A stretch of 64,000 bases of DNA, from positions 4,258,778 through 4,322,777 of the forward strand of contig NZ_KV440950.1 in the NCBI RefSeq assembly GCF_001636405.1. The letters run 5' to 3'. The DNA comes from Peribacillus frigoritolerans (GTDB taxonomy: Bacteria; Bacillota; Bacilli; Bacillales; DSM-1321). Shown here in pieces: positions 40,521-49,081 of this stretch; the first letter of the stretch is position 1; each line of letters opens with the position of its first letter. The notes beneath the pieces are model-generated. The model made no database searches, was not told the DNA's origin, and saw only the letters and a list, made by a program, of their open reading frames with translations. A program made the translations under genes and the position numbers.

Positions 40521-41725
40521 TATGTCAAAACGGTATTCTTTGTTTCCTTCCCAAAAGCCACTGCAACTGCCCCCACTAAAATAGCAATTGTAAAAATGGT
40601 GAAAATCGATGAAATCGGGGTGTCTGCGGCAACTAAATACCCTACAAGCAAAGGTCCCAGAACACCGCCAATCCTCCCGATCCCTGCAGCTAACCCAGCC
40701 CCTGTACCGCGAACTGATGTTGGATACTGCTCAGGTGTATACGCATAAAGTGCACCCCATGCCCCTAGGTTGAAGAAAGATAGGAACATCCCGGAAGCTA
40801 TCAGCAGTGCCAGCCCCTCTGCCGATCCAAAGAAAAAGGCACTGATGGCCGTTCCAATTAAGTATGTAATCAAAACGAATTTACGTCCCATCTTCTCTAT
40901 CAGCCATGCAGCTGAAAAATAGCCCGGAAGCTGTGCAATCGTCATGATCAAAACATATTCAAAGCTTTGAATCATGCTGAAGCCTTTTAGGACCATCACG
41001 CTTGGCAGCCATAAAAACATCCCATAATAGGAAAAGACCACGCAAAACCATAGAATCCACAATACAAGGGTCTGACGGGAGTATTCCTTTTTCCAGACAC
41101 TTTTCATATTGCTTAATACAGATGTTCTTTGCTTTTTTTCAAGTTCCGTATACTTTGGTGAATCCGGCAGTTTCAAGCGCAGATACAGCGCATATAAAGC
41201 TGGAACTGCGCTCAATAATAATGCAACCCGCCAACCATAAGCCGGTATGATGAAATAGGATATGAGTGCTGCCAAAATCCAGCCAACCGCCCAAAAGCTT
41301 TCAAGAAGGACGACGACCCTTCCCCTTTTACTCGCTTCAACACTTTCAGAGACCAATGTGGAGGCAACCGGGAGTTCTCCCCCAAGTCCCATTCCAATCA
41401 AAAAACGCAATATCAAGAACAGGCTGAGTGTACTGACTGCTGCAGACAGGCCACTTGCTATCGAAAACAATAATAAAGTAATGATAAAGACATTCTTTCG
41501 TCCGACCCTGTCGGCCATCGCACCAAAGAATACGGCGCCAACAGCCATCCCTATGGAGTTTATGCTCCCAATCCAGCCAACCTGCTCACTAGTTAAGTTC
41601 CAATCCTGTTTTAATGCAACAATGATGAAAGAAAGCATACCGACATCAAGTGCATCGAACATCCATCCAAGACCCGCAACACCAAGTAACTTACGCTGCG
41701 ATATCATTTTCGCATTATTTCCCAT
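40520..41725 (-). CDS. MFS transporter, NiaP-like (niacin or aromatic acid)
   Basis: About 401-residue 12-helix transporter of the sugar-porter-like branch. The motif GAMADRVGRKNVFI after TM2, R-x-G-x-G in LRFLIGMGLGGELP, and EQYPTSVRGTGAG near the C terminus all fit NiaP/YceI of B. subtilis (400 residues), a niacin importer. Related proteins carry aromatic acids, so the substrate stays open. ATG 41725 is chosen because AGGAGGAATAT precedes it; a longer frame begins at 41776. No NiaR site was recognised. Confidence 0.78.
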   Translation of the reverse strand: MGNNAKMISQRKLLGVAGLGWMFDALDVGMLSFIIVALKQDWNLTSEQVGWIGSINSIGMAVGAVFFGAMADRVGRKNVFIITLLLFSIASGLSAAVSTLSLFLILRFLIGMGLGGELPVASTLVSESVEASKRGRVVVLLESFWAVGWILAALISYFIIPAYGWRVALLLSAVPALYALYLRLKLPDSPKYTELEKKQRTSVLSNMKSVWKKEYSRQTLVLWILWFCVVFSYYGMFLWLPSVMVLKGFSMIQSFEYVLIMTIAQLPGYFSAAWLIEKMGRKFVLITYLIGTAISAFFFGSAEGLALLIASGMFLSFFNLGAWGALYAYTPEQYPTSVRGTGAGLAAGIGRIGGVLGPLLVGYLVAADTPISSIFTIFTIAILVGAVAVAFGKETKNTVLT

Positions 41726-41995
41726 ATATTCCTCCTGAAGAACTTTAGACCTTCTTGTTATTTTATCCTTTTTCATTTTAACTATTAACTTTCATTTTTG
41801 CTATAGTAATTACACATGTCATGACAAAATAATACTACATTTTTTTAATAGATGAAGAAATCTTGGATATTCTGTCGAATGTTATAGATTGAATATTCCC
41901 TTTTTTTCATTTATCATAAAAATTGGCAATCATAGCGTTAACAATAAGTCATCATGTTTTGCCCAAGATAAACATTTTATTCAGGAGGGTAATTA

Positions 41996-43483
41996 ATGAC
42001 AAATCTAACGTTAGAAGTAAGTGGAAAGCTGCAAAAATTTTTAACAGGACCAAAAAAGCTCTATATTAATGGTCAGTTTGTAGAAAGTGCTTCAAAAAAA
42101 ACCTTCTCCACTCCTAATCCTGCTACAGGACAAAAACTTGCCGATGTTTATGAAGCTGATAAAGAAGATATCGACTTAGCCGTCAAAGCTGCACGCAAAG
42201 CATTCGATGAAGGTCCTTGGTCAAGAATGAGCGCAGCTGCACGCAGTAGACTGATGTATAAACTAGCCGATTTAATGGAAGAAAATAAAACTGAACTTGC
42301 TCAATTGGAAACGTTGGATAATGGGAAACCAATCAGTGAAACTACAAATGCCGACATTCCTTTAGCAATTGAACATATGAGATATTTTGCTGGCTGGTCC
42401 ACCAAGATTGTTGGACAGACCATCCCGGTAAGCGGAAATTATTTTAACTACACGAAACACGAGGCTGTTGGTGTTGTCGGCCAAATCATCCCATGGAACT
42501 TTCCGCTTCTTATGGCGATGTGGAAACTGGGAGCGGCACTTGCTACAGGTTGTACGGTCATATTAAAACCAGCTGAGCAAACACCGCTTTCCGCTCTTTA
42601 CCTGGCTGAATTATTGGCTGAAGCCGGTTTCCCTGATGGGGTCGTCAATATCGTTCCCGGTTTTGGTGAAACGGCTGGACAAGCGCTTGTCGACCATCCC
42701 CAAGTAAATAAAATCGCATTTACCGGCTCGACCGAAGTTGGAAAATTGATCATGCGTTCCGCTTCATATTCATTGAAACGGGTCACATTGGAACTTGGAG
42801 GGAAATCGCCAAACATCATCCTGCCTGATGCAGATTTCTCGAAAGCCATCCCTGGAGCTTTGAATGGGGTCATGTTTAACCAAGGCCAGGTATGCTGTGC
42901 CGGTTCAAGGGTTTATATCCAAAAGAAACATTATGATAATGTTGTTGCCGATATGGCTAGCCATGCAAAAAACATCAAACAAGGGATAGGCCTAGATCCA
43001 AGTACCCAAATTGGGCCGCTTGTTTCCGAGGAGCAGCAAAATCGGGTAATGGGCTATATTGAAAAAGGGAAAAACGAGGGTGCGGAAGTTCTTGTCGGCG
43101 GAAATAAACCGGGTGAACAGGGCTACTTTGTTTCTCCAACTATATTCGCTGGTGTTGATGAGGATATGACGATTGCTAAAGAAGAGATTTTCGGACCGGT
43201 CATAGCGGCAATGCCATTCGAGGATTTAGATGAAGTCATTAACCGTGCAAATGCCAGTGAATATGGTTTGGCTGCCGGCTTATGGACAAGCGATATAGCC
43301 AATGCCCATTATGTTGCAGGAAAACTCCGTGCCGGTACCGTATGGGTGAACTGTTATAACGCGTTCGACGCAGCTTCCCCGTTCGGCGGCTACAAACAAT
43401 CCGGAATCGGACGTGAAATGGGATCTTATGCACTGGACAACTATTCTGAAGTGAAAAGTGTCTGGATTAATTTGGGTAAATGA
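41996..43483 (+). CDS. NAD(P)-dependent aldehyde dehydrogenase
   Basis: 495-residue ALDH superfamily enzyme. The general base Glu is in VTLELGGKSPNIIL (near 270) and the catalytic Cys in NQGQVCCAGSRV (near 303). Cofactor loop FTGSTEVGKLI is present, and SPFGGYKQSGIGREMG near the C terminus is typical of the broad-specificity DhaS/AldA/betaine-type group. Start: ATG after AGGAGGGTAATTA. Monocistronic; the physiological aldehyde is not indicated by context. Confidence 0.9.
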   Translation: MTNLTLEVSGKLQKFLTGPKKLYINGQFVESASKKTFSTPNPATGQKLADVYEADKEDIDLAVKAARKAFDEGPWSRMSAAARSRLMYKLADLMEENKTELAQLETLDNGKPISETTNADIPLAIEHMRYFAGWSTKIVGQTIPVSGNYFNYTKHEAVGVVGQIIPWNFPLLMAMWKLGAALATGCTVILKPAEQTPLSALYLAELLAEAGFPDGVVNIVPGFGETAGQALVDHPQVNKIAFTGSTEVGKLIMRSASYSLKRVTLELGGKSPNIILPDADFSKAIPGALNGVMFNQGQVCCAGSRVYIQKKHYDNVVADMASHAKNIKQGIGLDPSTQIGPLVSEEQQNRVMGYIEKGKNEGAEVLVGGNKPGEQGYFVSPTIFAGVDEDMTIAKEEIFGPVIAAMPFEDLDEVINRANASEYGLAAGLWTSDIANAHYVAGKLRAGTVWVNCYNAFDAASPFGGYKQSGIGREMGSYALDNYSEVKSVWINLGK

Positions 43484-43498
43484 TTTACTGACTATTAA

Positions 43499-43529
43499 GA
43501 AAGAGGGTCTCAAAGAGGCCCTCTTTCTT
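43499..43529 (+). terminator. terminator of the aldehyde dehydrogenase gene
   Basis: Stem AGAAAGAGGG/CCCTCTTTCT with a T-rich tail. Confidence 0.85.
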
Positions 43530-43774
43530 TCAGTCCATTGATTCACTGCACCAAATCATCAAATTATTCAACCCATTCAAACCTTTTCAATAGTCTTTCC
43601 TTCTTTAGTTTTGGTAAAATGCAAGATAGACAAAATAGCTGCTGGAGCAGCTCCCTGCCGGTTATAATGAACTCCTTCGTATACGAGTAGTTTCACAAAC
43701 GATGTAAAAAGTTTCTTTTTTATATGACAAAAAGTACAATTAAAAATGTAGAAAATGGAAAAGAGGAGTTTTAA

Positions 43775-45010
43775 ATGATGAGTGATTTTCAAACGAATTT
43801 AGAAAAATATGCAGAACTTGCCGTAAAAGTCGGCGTAAACATCCAACAAGATCAAACCTTGGTCGTAAATACAACATTAGAGGGTGCTGACCTTGTGCGT
43901 CTCATTGTAAAAAAGGCATATGAGAACGGTGCGCGCAATGTCATCGTTAATTGGAATGACGATATCGTTTCACGTACCAAATATGAATTGGCTCCGGATG
44001 AGGTGTTCCACGAATATCCAAAGTGGCGCGCAGAAGAAACGATCGAACTCGCAGAAAACGGAGCTGCTTATCTATCCGTCATCTCCTCCAGCCCTGACTT
44101 ATTAAAAGGTGTAAAGCCTGAAAGGATTGCCAACTACCAAAAAGCATCCGGGACAGCACTGAAGAAGTGGCGGCAGTATATGCAATCCGATAAAGTGAGC
44201 TGGTCCATAGTTGCCGTCCCTTCAAAGGCTTGGGCTGATAAAGTATTCCCTGAAGAAGCAGAAGGAAAACGTGTTGACCTCCTATGGGAAGCTATTTTCA
44301 AAGCAGTTCGTGTTGACGTGAAAGATCCTGTGGAAGCCTGGAAAAAACACGATGATACCCTGCATGAAAAGGTAGATTATTTAAATGATAAACATTACCA
44401 AAAATTGCATTATACGGCTCCCGGAACCGACCTGACAATCGAATTACCCGACAAACATCTTTGGGTAGGGGCAGGAAGCGTTAACGTACAGGGACATGAA
44501 TTCATGGCTAATATGCCAACCGAAGAAGTGTTTACAGTTCCATTGAAAACAGGCGTTAACGGTACGGTTTCCAGTACGAAACCACTTAGTTACGGCGGAA
44601 ACATCATCAATAATTTTTCCGTGACGTTTAAGGAAGGACGGATCATTGAAGTAAAAGCAGAAGAAGGGGAAGAAATCCTAAAGCAATTGGTTGAAACGGA
44701 TGAAGGTTCACACTACCTTGGTGAAGTCGCGCTTGTTCCATTCAACTCACCGATTTCCCAATCGAATGTTTTATTCTTCAACACATTATTTGATGAAAAT
44801 GCATCAAACCATCTTGCTATCGGCAGCTCCTATGCTTTCTGTATTGAAGGCGGAAAAAACATGAGTCCAGAAGAACTTGCAGAAAATGGACTGAATGAAA
44901 GCCTTACACATGTCGATTTCATGATTGGATCGGAGAAAATGAACATCGACGGCATCAAACAGGACGGCACTTCAGAACCTGTCTTCCGTAATGGTGACTG
45001 GGCGTTTTAA
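43775..45010 (+). CDS. M29-family aminopeptidase (AmpS-like)
   Basis: 411-residue metallo-aminopeptidase of family M29 (thermophilic aminopeptidase T/AmpS). Conserved positions: ELAVKVGVNIQQDQTLVVNT at the N terminus, then the C-terminal metal-site region NMPTEEVFTVP, EGSHYLGEVALVP and NLAIGSSY-like NHLAIGSSYAFCIEGG, plus THVDFMIGSEKMNIDG. Start: ATG 43775 after GAGGAGTTTTAA (or the next in-frame ATG). Monocistronic, followed by a long-loop terminator. Confidence 0.9.
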   Translation: MMSDFQTNLEKYAELAVKVGVNIQQDQTLVVNTTLEGADLVRLIVKKAYENGARNVIVNWNDDIVSRTKYELAPDEVFHEYPKWRAEETIELAENGAAYLSVISSSPDLLKGVKPERIANYQKASGTALKKWRQYMQSDKVSWSIVAVPSKAWADKVFPEEAEGKRVDLLWEAIFKAVRVDVKDPVEAWKKHDDTLHEKVDYLNDKHYQKLHYTAPGTDLTIELPDKHLWVGAGSVNVQGHEFMANMPTEEVFTVPLKTGVNGTVSSTKPLSYGGNIINNFSVTFKEGRIIEVKAEEGEEILKQLVETDEGSHYLGEVALVPFNSPISQSNVLFFNTLFDENASNHLAIGSSYAFCIEGGKNMSPEELAENGLNESLTHVDFMIGSEKMNIDGIKQDGTSEPVFRNGDWAF

Positions 45011-45049
45011 TTAACCGGCTTTAAGCCCCTTCCATCACTTGAAAACCTT

Positions 45050-45095
45050 CAGCCACGTGATTTCTGCAATACCTGGGAACATGTGGCTGTTTTTT
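45050..45095 (+). terminator. terminator of the aminopeptidase gene
   Basis: Stem CAGCCACGTG/CATGTGGCTG (one G-T) with a 20-base loop, followed by T6. Confidence 0.75.
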
Positions 45096-45344
45096 CATGC
45101 CCAAAAAGGGAGACAAGCCCGTAGTAATATCGACTCCTTGCTTTCGAGTAAGTTCATTCGCTATAACTTGGCCTGCCCCCGCTTAATCCCATATTGTGAC
45201 ATCCACTCCTTGTTCATATTCAAAATAATTAGGCTCATTGCCATATGCTTAGTCTGTTTTTTATACGCAATATATCATTGGAATATGTTGAACACATCTT
45301 TCATTGCCAAATATGTTATACTATTAGTAAAGAGGGTGGCTAAA

Positions 45345-45512
45345 TTGAAAAGCAATAAGTATAATACTGGTGAAACAGTAACCATTCAGGATACTAATGA
45401 ATCAGTAACCATTAATAAATGGGCATATGTAAAAAACATGAAGAGATATTCTTATACTGTTAAAGAACATCCGACTACTTTTTTCTTTGAAGAAGAATTT
45501 AAAAAAGCTTAA
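45345..45512 (+). CDS. small hypothetical protein, 55 residues
   Basis: Reads from TTG 45345 as (M)KSNKYNTGETVTIQDTNESV and onward to a C-terminal PTTFFFEEEFKKA. AAAGAGGGTGGC lies before the TTG, and an extended -10 promoter (TGTTATACT at 45315-45323) lies just upstream. Soluble, beta-rich in appearance; not recognised. In the same frame, coding potential further upstream to 45039 has no ribosome binding site and an unlikely composition, so I reject a longer start. The preceding stretch 45096-45314 holds nothing else I can support. Confidence 0.6.
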   Translation: MKSNKYNTGETVTIQDTNESVTINKWAYVKNMKRYSYTVKEHPTTFFFEEEFKKA

Positions 45513-45529
45513 TGACAAGTCACTAAAAA

Positions 45530-45558
45530 CCTACTCAGTCAGAGTGGGATTTTTTTTT
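45530..45558 (+). terminator. terminator after the 55-residue gene
   Basis: Short stem CCTACTC/GAGTGGG followed by nine T, 18 bases after the stop. Confidence 0.75.
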
Positions 45559-45582
45559 GCTTTCATTTTATAGCACAATAAA

Positions 45583-45610
45583 AAACAGACTCCCATCGAG
45601 GAAGTCTGTT
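45583..45610 (-). terminator. terminator of the second cold-shock gene
   Basis: Minus-strand stem AACAGAC/GTCTGTT extended by partly paired bases, followed by T-rich sequence, 28 bases after the csp stop. Confidence 0.7.
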
Positions 45611-45637
45611 CATATAGGTTACGATTTAATTTTAAAA

Positions 45638-45838
45638 TTAAGCTTTTTGAACGTTAGCAGCTTGAGCTCCACGTGCACCTTGCTCAACTTCGAAAGTTAC
45701 TTTTTGACCTTCGTCTAAAGATTTGAAGCCTTCGCTTTGGATAGCTGAGAAATGTACGAATACATCGTCTCCGTTTTCGCGTTCGATAAATCCAAAACCT
45801 TTTTCTGCATTAAACCATTTAACTGTACCTTGTTCCAT
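45638..45838 (-). CDS. cold-shock protein, CspB/CspD family
   Basis: 66-residue cold-shock domain protein with RNP1 KGFGFIER and RNP2 [10 protein letters not shown]. It differs from the paralogue at 7557-7760 mainly in the C-terminal half ([20 protein letters not shown]). Start: ATG after TAGGAGGCAACA. Acts as an RNA chaperone. The region 45839-46127 upstream should hold its promoter and a leader; I see no other gene there. Confidence 0.93.
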   Translation of the reverse strand: MEQGTVKWFNAEKGFGFIERENGDDVFVHFSAIQSEGFKSLDEGQKVTFEVEQGARGAQAANVQKA

Positions 45839-46127
45839 TGTTGTTGCCTCCTAGTGCATAACACACATTGTATTACTATTTTTAATCATTTGGAAAATAA
45901 CGAGTACTCTCTTCCACAACCAAAAACAATTCTTTATTAGATTAACATGAATTGATGCAGATAGCAAATTTTCCAGTGATAAATTAAAGATGGTCCACAT
46001 TCTTTTTGCCTTCTTATTTTCTTTATTTATCCAATTTAATGATTCAGATAGTAATTAATGGGTATATCAGAGTAATAAGAAACAGTACGATTTTCACTTA
46101 AAGTATTATCAACAAGGAGGTCACTCA

Positions 46128-46388
46128 ATGAAATATTACAAAGTTTCTAATAGCGGTTTTGACAGTAAGGTAATTGTAGCCTATAGCGGGTATGAGGCAC
46201 TTGGGTATTATTTAATGGAAATCGATGATCAACTTGGTTTTGTTGATGATGTAGATGTGGAAGAAGTGGATGCTGATGAACGAGTCGAGATTTCCTATAC
46301 CGGTTATCCCGTTTATAAGACACTTAAGGAGCTATATCAAGAGAAAGATTTTTGGCAAGTTCCTAATGTTGTCGTGGAAGTCGAATAA
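46128..46388 (+). CDS. hypothetical acidic protein, 86 residues
   Basis: Begins MKYYKVSNSGFDSKVIVAYS and has an acidic middle (DDVDVEEVDADERVEI) and a C-terminal VPNVVVEVE. No signal peptide or membrane segment. AAGGAGGTCACTCA before the ATG is a very strong ribosome binding site. Convergent with the DUF218 gene, with only 33 bases between. Not recognised. Confidence 0.65.
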   Translation: MKYYKVSNSGFDSKVIVAYSGYEALGYYLMEIDDQLGFVDDVDVEEVDADERVEISYTGYPVYKTLKELYQEKDFWQVPNVVVEVE

Positions 46389-46421
46389 TGAAAGCACCTC
46401 CACCTTTAGGAGAATTCGATG

Positions 46422-47045
46422 TTACCTCCCAATCAACCCGGTTAAATAGTATTTGGTAATTGCCAAATATTCACGGGTATATGATTTCAACAGTGACACT
46501 TTTGGTGTCTTTGCAGGCAATCCCTTCATGTCCAAGCCTTCTTTTTTTGCTATTTCGACTGCCCGGTAGATATGAAAGTCATTGCTAACGATCAACCCTG
46601 AAGCTGCTGTATCAGGAATGAGTTCTTTTGAGAAAACAATATTTTCGTGAGTTGTTGTAGATTTGTCTTCCATCACAATGCGTGCTTCTTCAATTCCTTG
46701 GGCGATTAGCCCCTGTTGCATTGCTTTTGCTTCCGATATATCTTCTCCCGGTCCTTTGCCGCCAGATACAATGACCACTGTATGTTTATTCGCCGATAAA
46801 TATTCTGCAGCTTTATCAATCCGGTATTGTAAGGATAATGATGGAACCGAACCTTTGACCCTTGCTCCAAGAATCATGAGGTAATCGGCATTTTCCGGAA
46901 TTTGCTGGTGAATGCTTTCCTGAATTTTCATGTGCAAAAATCCAAAATACCCAAGTACCGCAATGACACTTATTACACAAAAAAGTTTCATCGTCCTTTT
47001 CAAAATTTTTCCCCGCTTCATATTCTTATCATATATAACTTTCAT
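46422..47045 (-). CDS. DUF218/YdcF-family membrane protein
   Basis: 207 residues with an N-terminal membrane anchor (LFCVISVIAVLGYFGFLHM) and a C-terminal DUF218 (SanA/YdcF) domain. The family blocks YLMILGARVKGSVPSLSLQYRI, VIVSGGKGPGEDISEA and IVSNDFHIYRA are clear. Members are linked to envelope integrity and possibly handle nucleotide-like or lipid-like molecules; no reaction is established. ATG 47045 follows TAGGAGTTAGTGGAA; a GTG six bases earlier lies too close to the ribosome binding site. Confidence 0.82.
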   Translation of the reverse strand: MKVIYDKNMKRGKILKRTMKLFCVISVIAVLGYFGFLHMKIQESIHQQIPENADYLMILGARVKGSVPSLSLQYRIDKAAEYLSANKHTVVIVSGGKGPGEDISEAKAMQQGLIAQGIEEARIVMEDKSTTTHENIVFSKELIPDTAASGLIVSNDFHIYRAVEIAKKEGLDMKGLPAKTPKVSLLKSYTREYLAITKYYLTGLIGR

Positions 47046-47121
47046 TTCCACTAACTCCTATATAACTAAGACCGAAGAGCGGGAAATCATGAAAGACTTC
47101 CGCCCTTTTCAATCGGATAGT

Positions 47122-47907
47122 TTATTCTGCGACCATATCATCATATATCAATTTTCCAATTTTACTGATTATTTGACGGCTTTCTTCCTCTGATTTCATG
47201 TCTTCTGTAAGAACTGCAGCATAAACAGTTTGTGTTTCTGACCGAATGATTGCACAATCATGGGCAACTCCCCGAATTCCGCCCGTTTTGCTTGCGACCT
47301 TGACTTCTCTGCCCATCAGAGATGGAAGTTTATCCCTTAACTGTTGATTATCAAATACATGCAATATTTTTTCCCGGCTTTCTTTCGTTAAAAAGTTGCC
47401 TGTATGTATGGCTTTTAAGCAGGTAATCGTATCTTCTGCCGAAATGGTATTGTCGCGCCCTTCTTTTAATGCCTTAAAATCCTGCATTTTCCGTTCAAGG
47501 ACAGTATTTTTCAAACCAAGTTCCTTGATGCATTGATTGATTTCTTCAAAACCCAACAGGTTCATCATCATATTCGTGGATGTATTGTCGGAAACAGTTA
47601 TCATCAATGTCAGTAAATCCTCTACGGTCAAAAATACCTTATTCGATAAGACATGCAGGACCCCCGATCCCCCAGTCACTTCACTAGGCGGGATGGTCAC
47701 TGGTTGGTTCAAATAGATTTTCTTTTGTTCACTTTGACGATAACCTTCGATGATCATTGGTATTTTGATCAAACTCGCTGATTGAAAGGATTCATTCTCG
47801 TGATATCCAATCGTGTCCCCAAGACCATTTTCAATTTTATATGCGATTCTCCCATTAAATGTTTCAACTAATGCCAAGATATCATGTTCTATAGTTTGTA
47901 AGGTCAT
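47122..47907 (-). CDS. class A beta-lactamase-like serine hydrolase
   Basis: 261 residues of the Beta-lactamase2/class A fold. The three active-site elements are present: S45-L-I-K48, S106-D-N108 and K207-T-G209. The omega-loop ExxLN that carries the deacylating Glu166 in true class A beta-lactamases is not recognisable; the corresponding stretch reads FKALKEGRDNTISAED. There is also no signal peptide. It may be a cytosolic serine hydrolase or penicillin-binding relative and not a resistance enzyme. Start: ATG in GAGGAACAGGGAATAG context. Single gene. Confidence 0.8.
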   Translation of the reverse strand: MTLQTIEHDILALVETFNGRIAYKIENGLGDTIGYHENESFQSASLIKIPMIIEGYRQSEQKKIYLNQPVTIPPSEVTGGSGVLHVLSNKVFLTVEDLLTLMITVSDNTSTNMMMNLLGFEEINQCIKELGLKNTVLERKMQDFKALKEGRDNTISAEDTITCLKAIHTGNFLTKESREKILHVFDNQQLRDKLPSLMGREVKVASKTGGIRGVAHDCAIIRSETQTVYAAVLTEDMKSEEESRQIISKIGKLIYDDMVAE

Positions 47908-48042
47908 CTATTCCCTGTTCCTCCCTTTGATATCATTTAAACCCCTATAAAAAACTCCCTTATACCCTAACTTATTCTACCATGTTAAAAGCAGTACAAT
48001 CTTCTTATAAATTCCAAATTGATTAAATTTTCATATAATAAA

Positions 48043-48065
48043 AGAGCCTTCATACCGAAAGCTCC
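48043..48065. terminator. terminator-like hairpin, left flank of tandem elements
   Basis: Starts AGAGCCTTCATACCG; imperfect stem GAGC.TT/AA.GCTC. It is 19/23 identical to the perfect hairpin at 48501-48523 on the other side of the tandem elements. Confidence 0.6.
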
Positions 48066-48291
48066 GAGTTTGTAGACAAAAGGGTTCCCCATCTGAATTT
48101 TTAAACAAACTTGATTGGAACGGAGGGTACGAGACTCCTGCGGGAAAAGCACGTCCAAGGTAAGACCCCACAGGTACCACGAGCGCCGAGGAGGCTCCCG
48201 GACCGCCCGCGGAAAACGAGTGCCTGTAGTGGAAATCAACGTTCAAATTTTACACTCCCTCAAAGAATTGTAGGCAATCTTAATTAATATT
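48066..48291. repeat. GC-rich hairpin element, copy C
   Basis: Left end GAGTTTGTAGACAAAAGGGT then TCCCCATCTGAATTTTTAAA, then the core GAGACTCCTGCGGGAAAAGC ... GAGCGCCGAGGAGGCTCC ... CCGCGGAAAACGAGTGCC and GGAAATCAACGTTCAAAT. The canonical right end is missing and is replaced by about 40 unrelated bases. Confidence 0.8.
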
Positions 48292-48500
48292 GAGTTTGTA
48301 GACAAAAGGGTTCCCCATCTGAATTTTTAAACAAAGTTGATTGGAACGGAGGGTACGAGACTCCTGCGGGAAATGCGCGTCCAAGGGAGACCCCGCAGGC
48401 GCGACGAGCGCCGAGGAGGCTCCCTGACCGCCCGCGGAAAGCGAGTGCCTGTAGTGGAAATCAACGTTCAAATTGTACAAGCCATAAAAATAGACAAACT
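48292..48500. repeat. GC-rich hairpin element, copy D
   Basis: Directly follows copy C, with an identical left end, and keeps the right end CATAAAAATAGACAAACT. It is a MITE-sized unit (about 210 bp) with no coding capacity. Its left end matches that of the IS1182-type element at 29015. Confidence 0.8.
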
Positions 48501-48523
48501 GGAGCCTTCATATTGAAGGCTCC
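48501..48523. terminator. terminator of yezD, right flank of tandem elements
   Basis: Perfect 10-bp stem GGAGCCTTCA/TGAAGGCTCC with a 3-base loop, 15 bases after the yezD stop on the minus strand. Confidence 0.75.
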
Positions 48524-48538
48524 CTTAATACCTGTCAT

Positions 48539-48706
48539 TCATCTAGCTTTAACGGCACGGCCCTTCACTAAAGGGAATCGTTTCTTCTCGGTGGTATCCA
48601 CTTGTGTGATTTCACCATCATGTACGGTAATTAAAACCGATCCATATTGCAGATCTTCCAAGCTTGAAATGATATGCCTGATTTTCAATTCTTCTTTCTT
48701 TTCCAT
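48539..48706 (-). CDS. yezD: YezD-like small protein (DUF2292)
   Basis: 55 residues: MEKKEELKIRHIISSLEDLQ, then YGSVLITVHDGEITQVDTTE and a basic C-terminal KKRFPLVKGRAVKAR. The YGS-hxIxVHDGxIxQVDxTEKxR pattern is the DUF2292/YezD family, of unknown biochemical function. Start: ATG after GGGGAGATATT. It is downstream of a long leader with a strong promoter, a palindrome, an attenuator-like hairpin and two micro-ORFs, which suggests control by a nutrient signal; sulfur is my guess, because a related palindrome precedes the sulfate-uptake operon. Confidence 0.82.
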   Translation of the reverse strand: MEKKEELKIRHIISSLEDLQYGSVLITVHDGEITQVDTTEKKRFPLVKGRAVKAR

Positions 48707-48743
48707 AATATCTCCCCTTCACTACTGGTAATAAAGCTCGTTT

Positions 48744-48830
48744 TCACCTAATGTAAAAAAGGTTCGCACGACAAACACATGTGCGCTTCCCACTTTCAAT
48801 GTTTTCTTGGGAACTTGGTTTACCTATCAT
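48744..48830 (-). CDS. possible leader peptide, 28 residues, with CxC
   Basis: Micro-ORF upstream of yezD: begins MIGKPSSQENIESGKRTCVC and ends RANLFYIR. GAGGAT precedes the ATG closely. The RTCVCRA stretch with two near-adjacent Cys codons is what a cysteine-responsive leader peptide would look like, but this is speculative. Confidence 0.3.
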   Translation of the reverse strand: MIGKPSSQENIESGKRTCVCRANLFYIR

Positions 48831-48841
48831 ATCCTCATCAC

Positions 48842-48883
48842 TTAACTTTCCGTATAAGAATAACCAGTTAATAGGAACTCCAT
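48842..48883 (-). CDS. possible micro-ORF, 13 residues
   Basis: MEFLLTGYSYTES preceded by GGGAGGGAAT, 11 bases upstream of the 28-residue micro-ORF and downstream of the attenuator-like hairpin. The ribosome binding site is good; coding significance is unproven. Confidence 0.25.
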   Translation of the reverse strand: MEFLLTGYSYTES

Positions 48884-48903
48884 ATTCCCTCCCTTCCCTA
48901 TAA

Positions 48904-48951
48904 AAGATAAAAGGCACCCGCCATCTAACAGATTAGATGTAAGGTGCCTTT
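48904..48951 (-). terminator. attenuator-like terminator in the yezD leader
   Basis: Minus-strand hairpin AAGGCACC...GGTGCCTT, with the inner stem ATCTAA/TTAGAT, followed by TTATCTTTTAT. It lies about 100 bases after the predicted transcription start and 200 bases before yezD, so it would stop most transcripts before the gene. Confidence 0.7.
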
Positions 48952-49029
48952 AGTTGACTAATCGGCAATATTCGGGAATGGCAAATGTTATAGAAAAATA
49001 CGATTTAATGTGATAATCCACATTATTCT

Positions 49030-49081
49030 TACCAACTAACTTGGTATTTACTACTATAACCCAATTTTATCCTTTTGTCAA
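49030..49081 (-). promoter_or_regulatory. yezD-leader promoter with palindromic operator
   Basis: TTGACA (rc at 49076-49081), 17-base spacer, TATAGT (rc at 49053-49058): an almost perfect sigma-A promoter. The palindrome TACCAACTAACTTGGTA (49030-49046) covers the start-point region. The position fits a repressor; a CymR-type (Rrf2) regulator is one possibility. The rest of 48707-49226 contains no other supported gene. Confidence 0.65.

Noticed and set aside
45039-45344. Long upstream extension of the 55-residue gene
   Set aside because: No ribosome binding site at the far start, it covers the terminator of the aminopeptidase gene, and a good TTG start exists at 45345.
47985-48480. Frames with SAGG-GASSALVAP-like sequence in the tandem elements
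   Set aside because: Translations of the repeat core, not genes; no ribosome binding sites.
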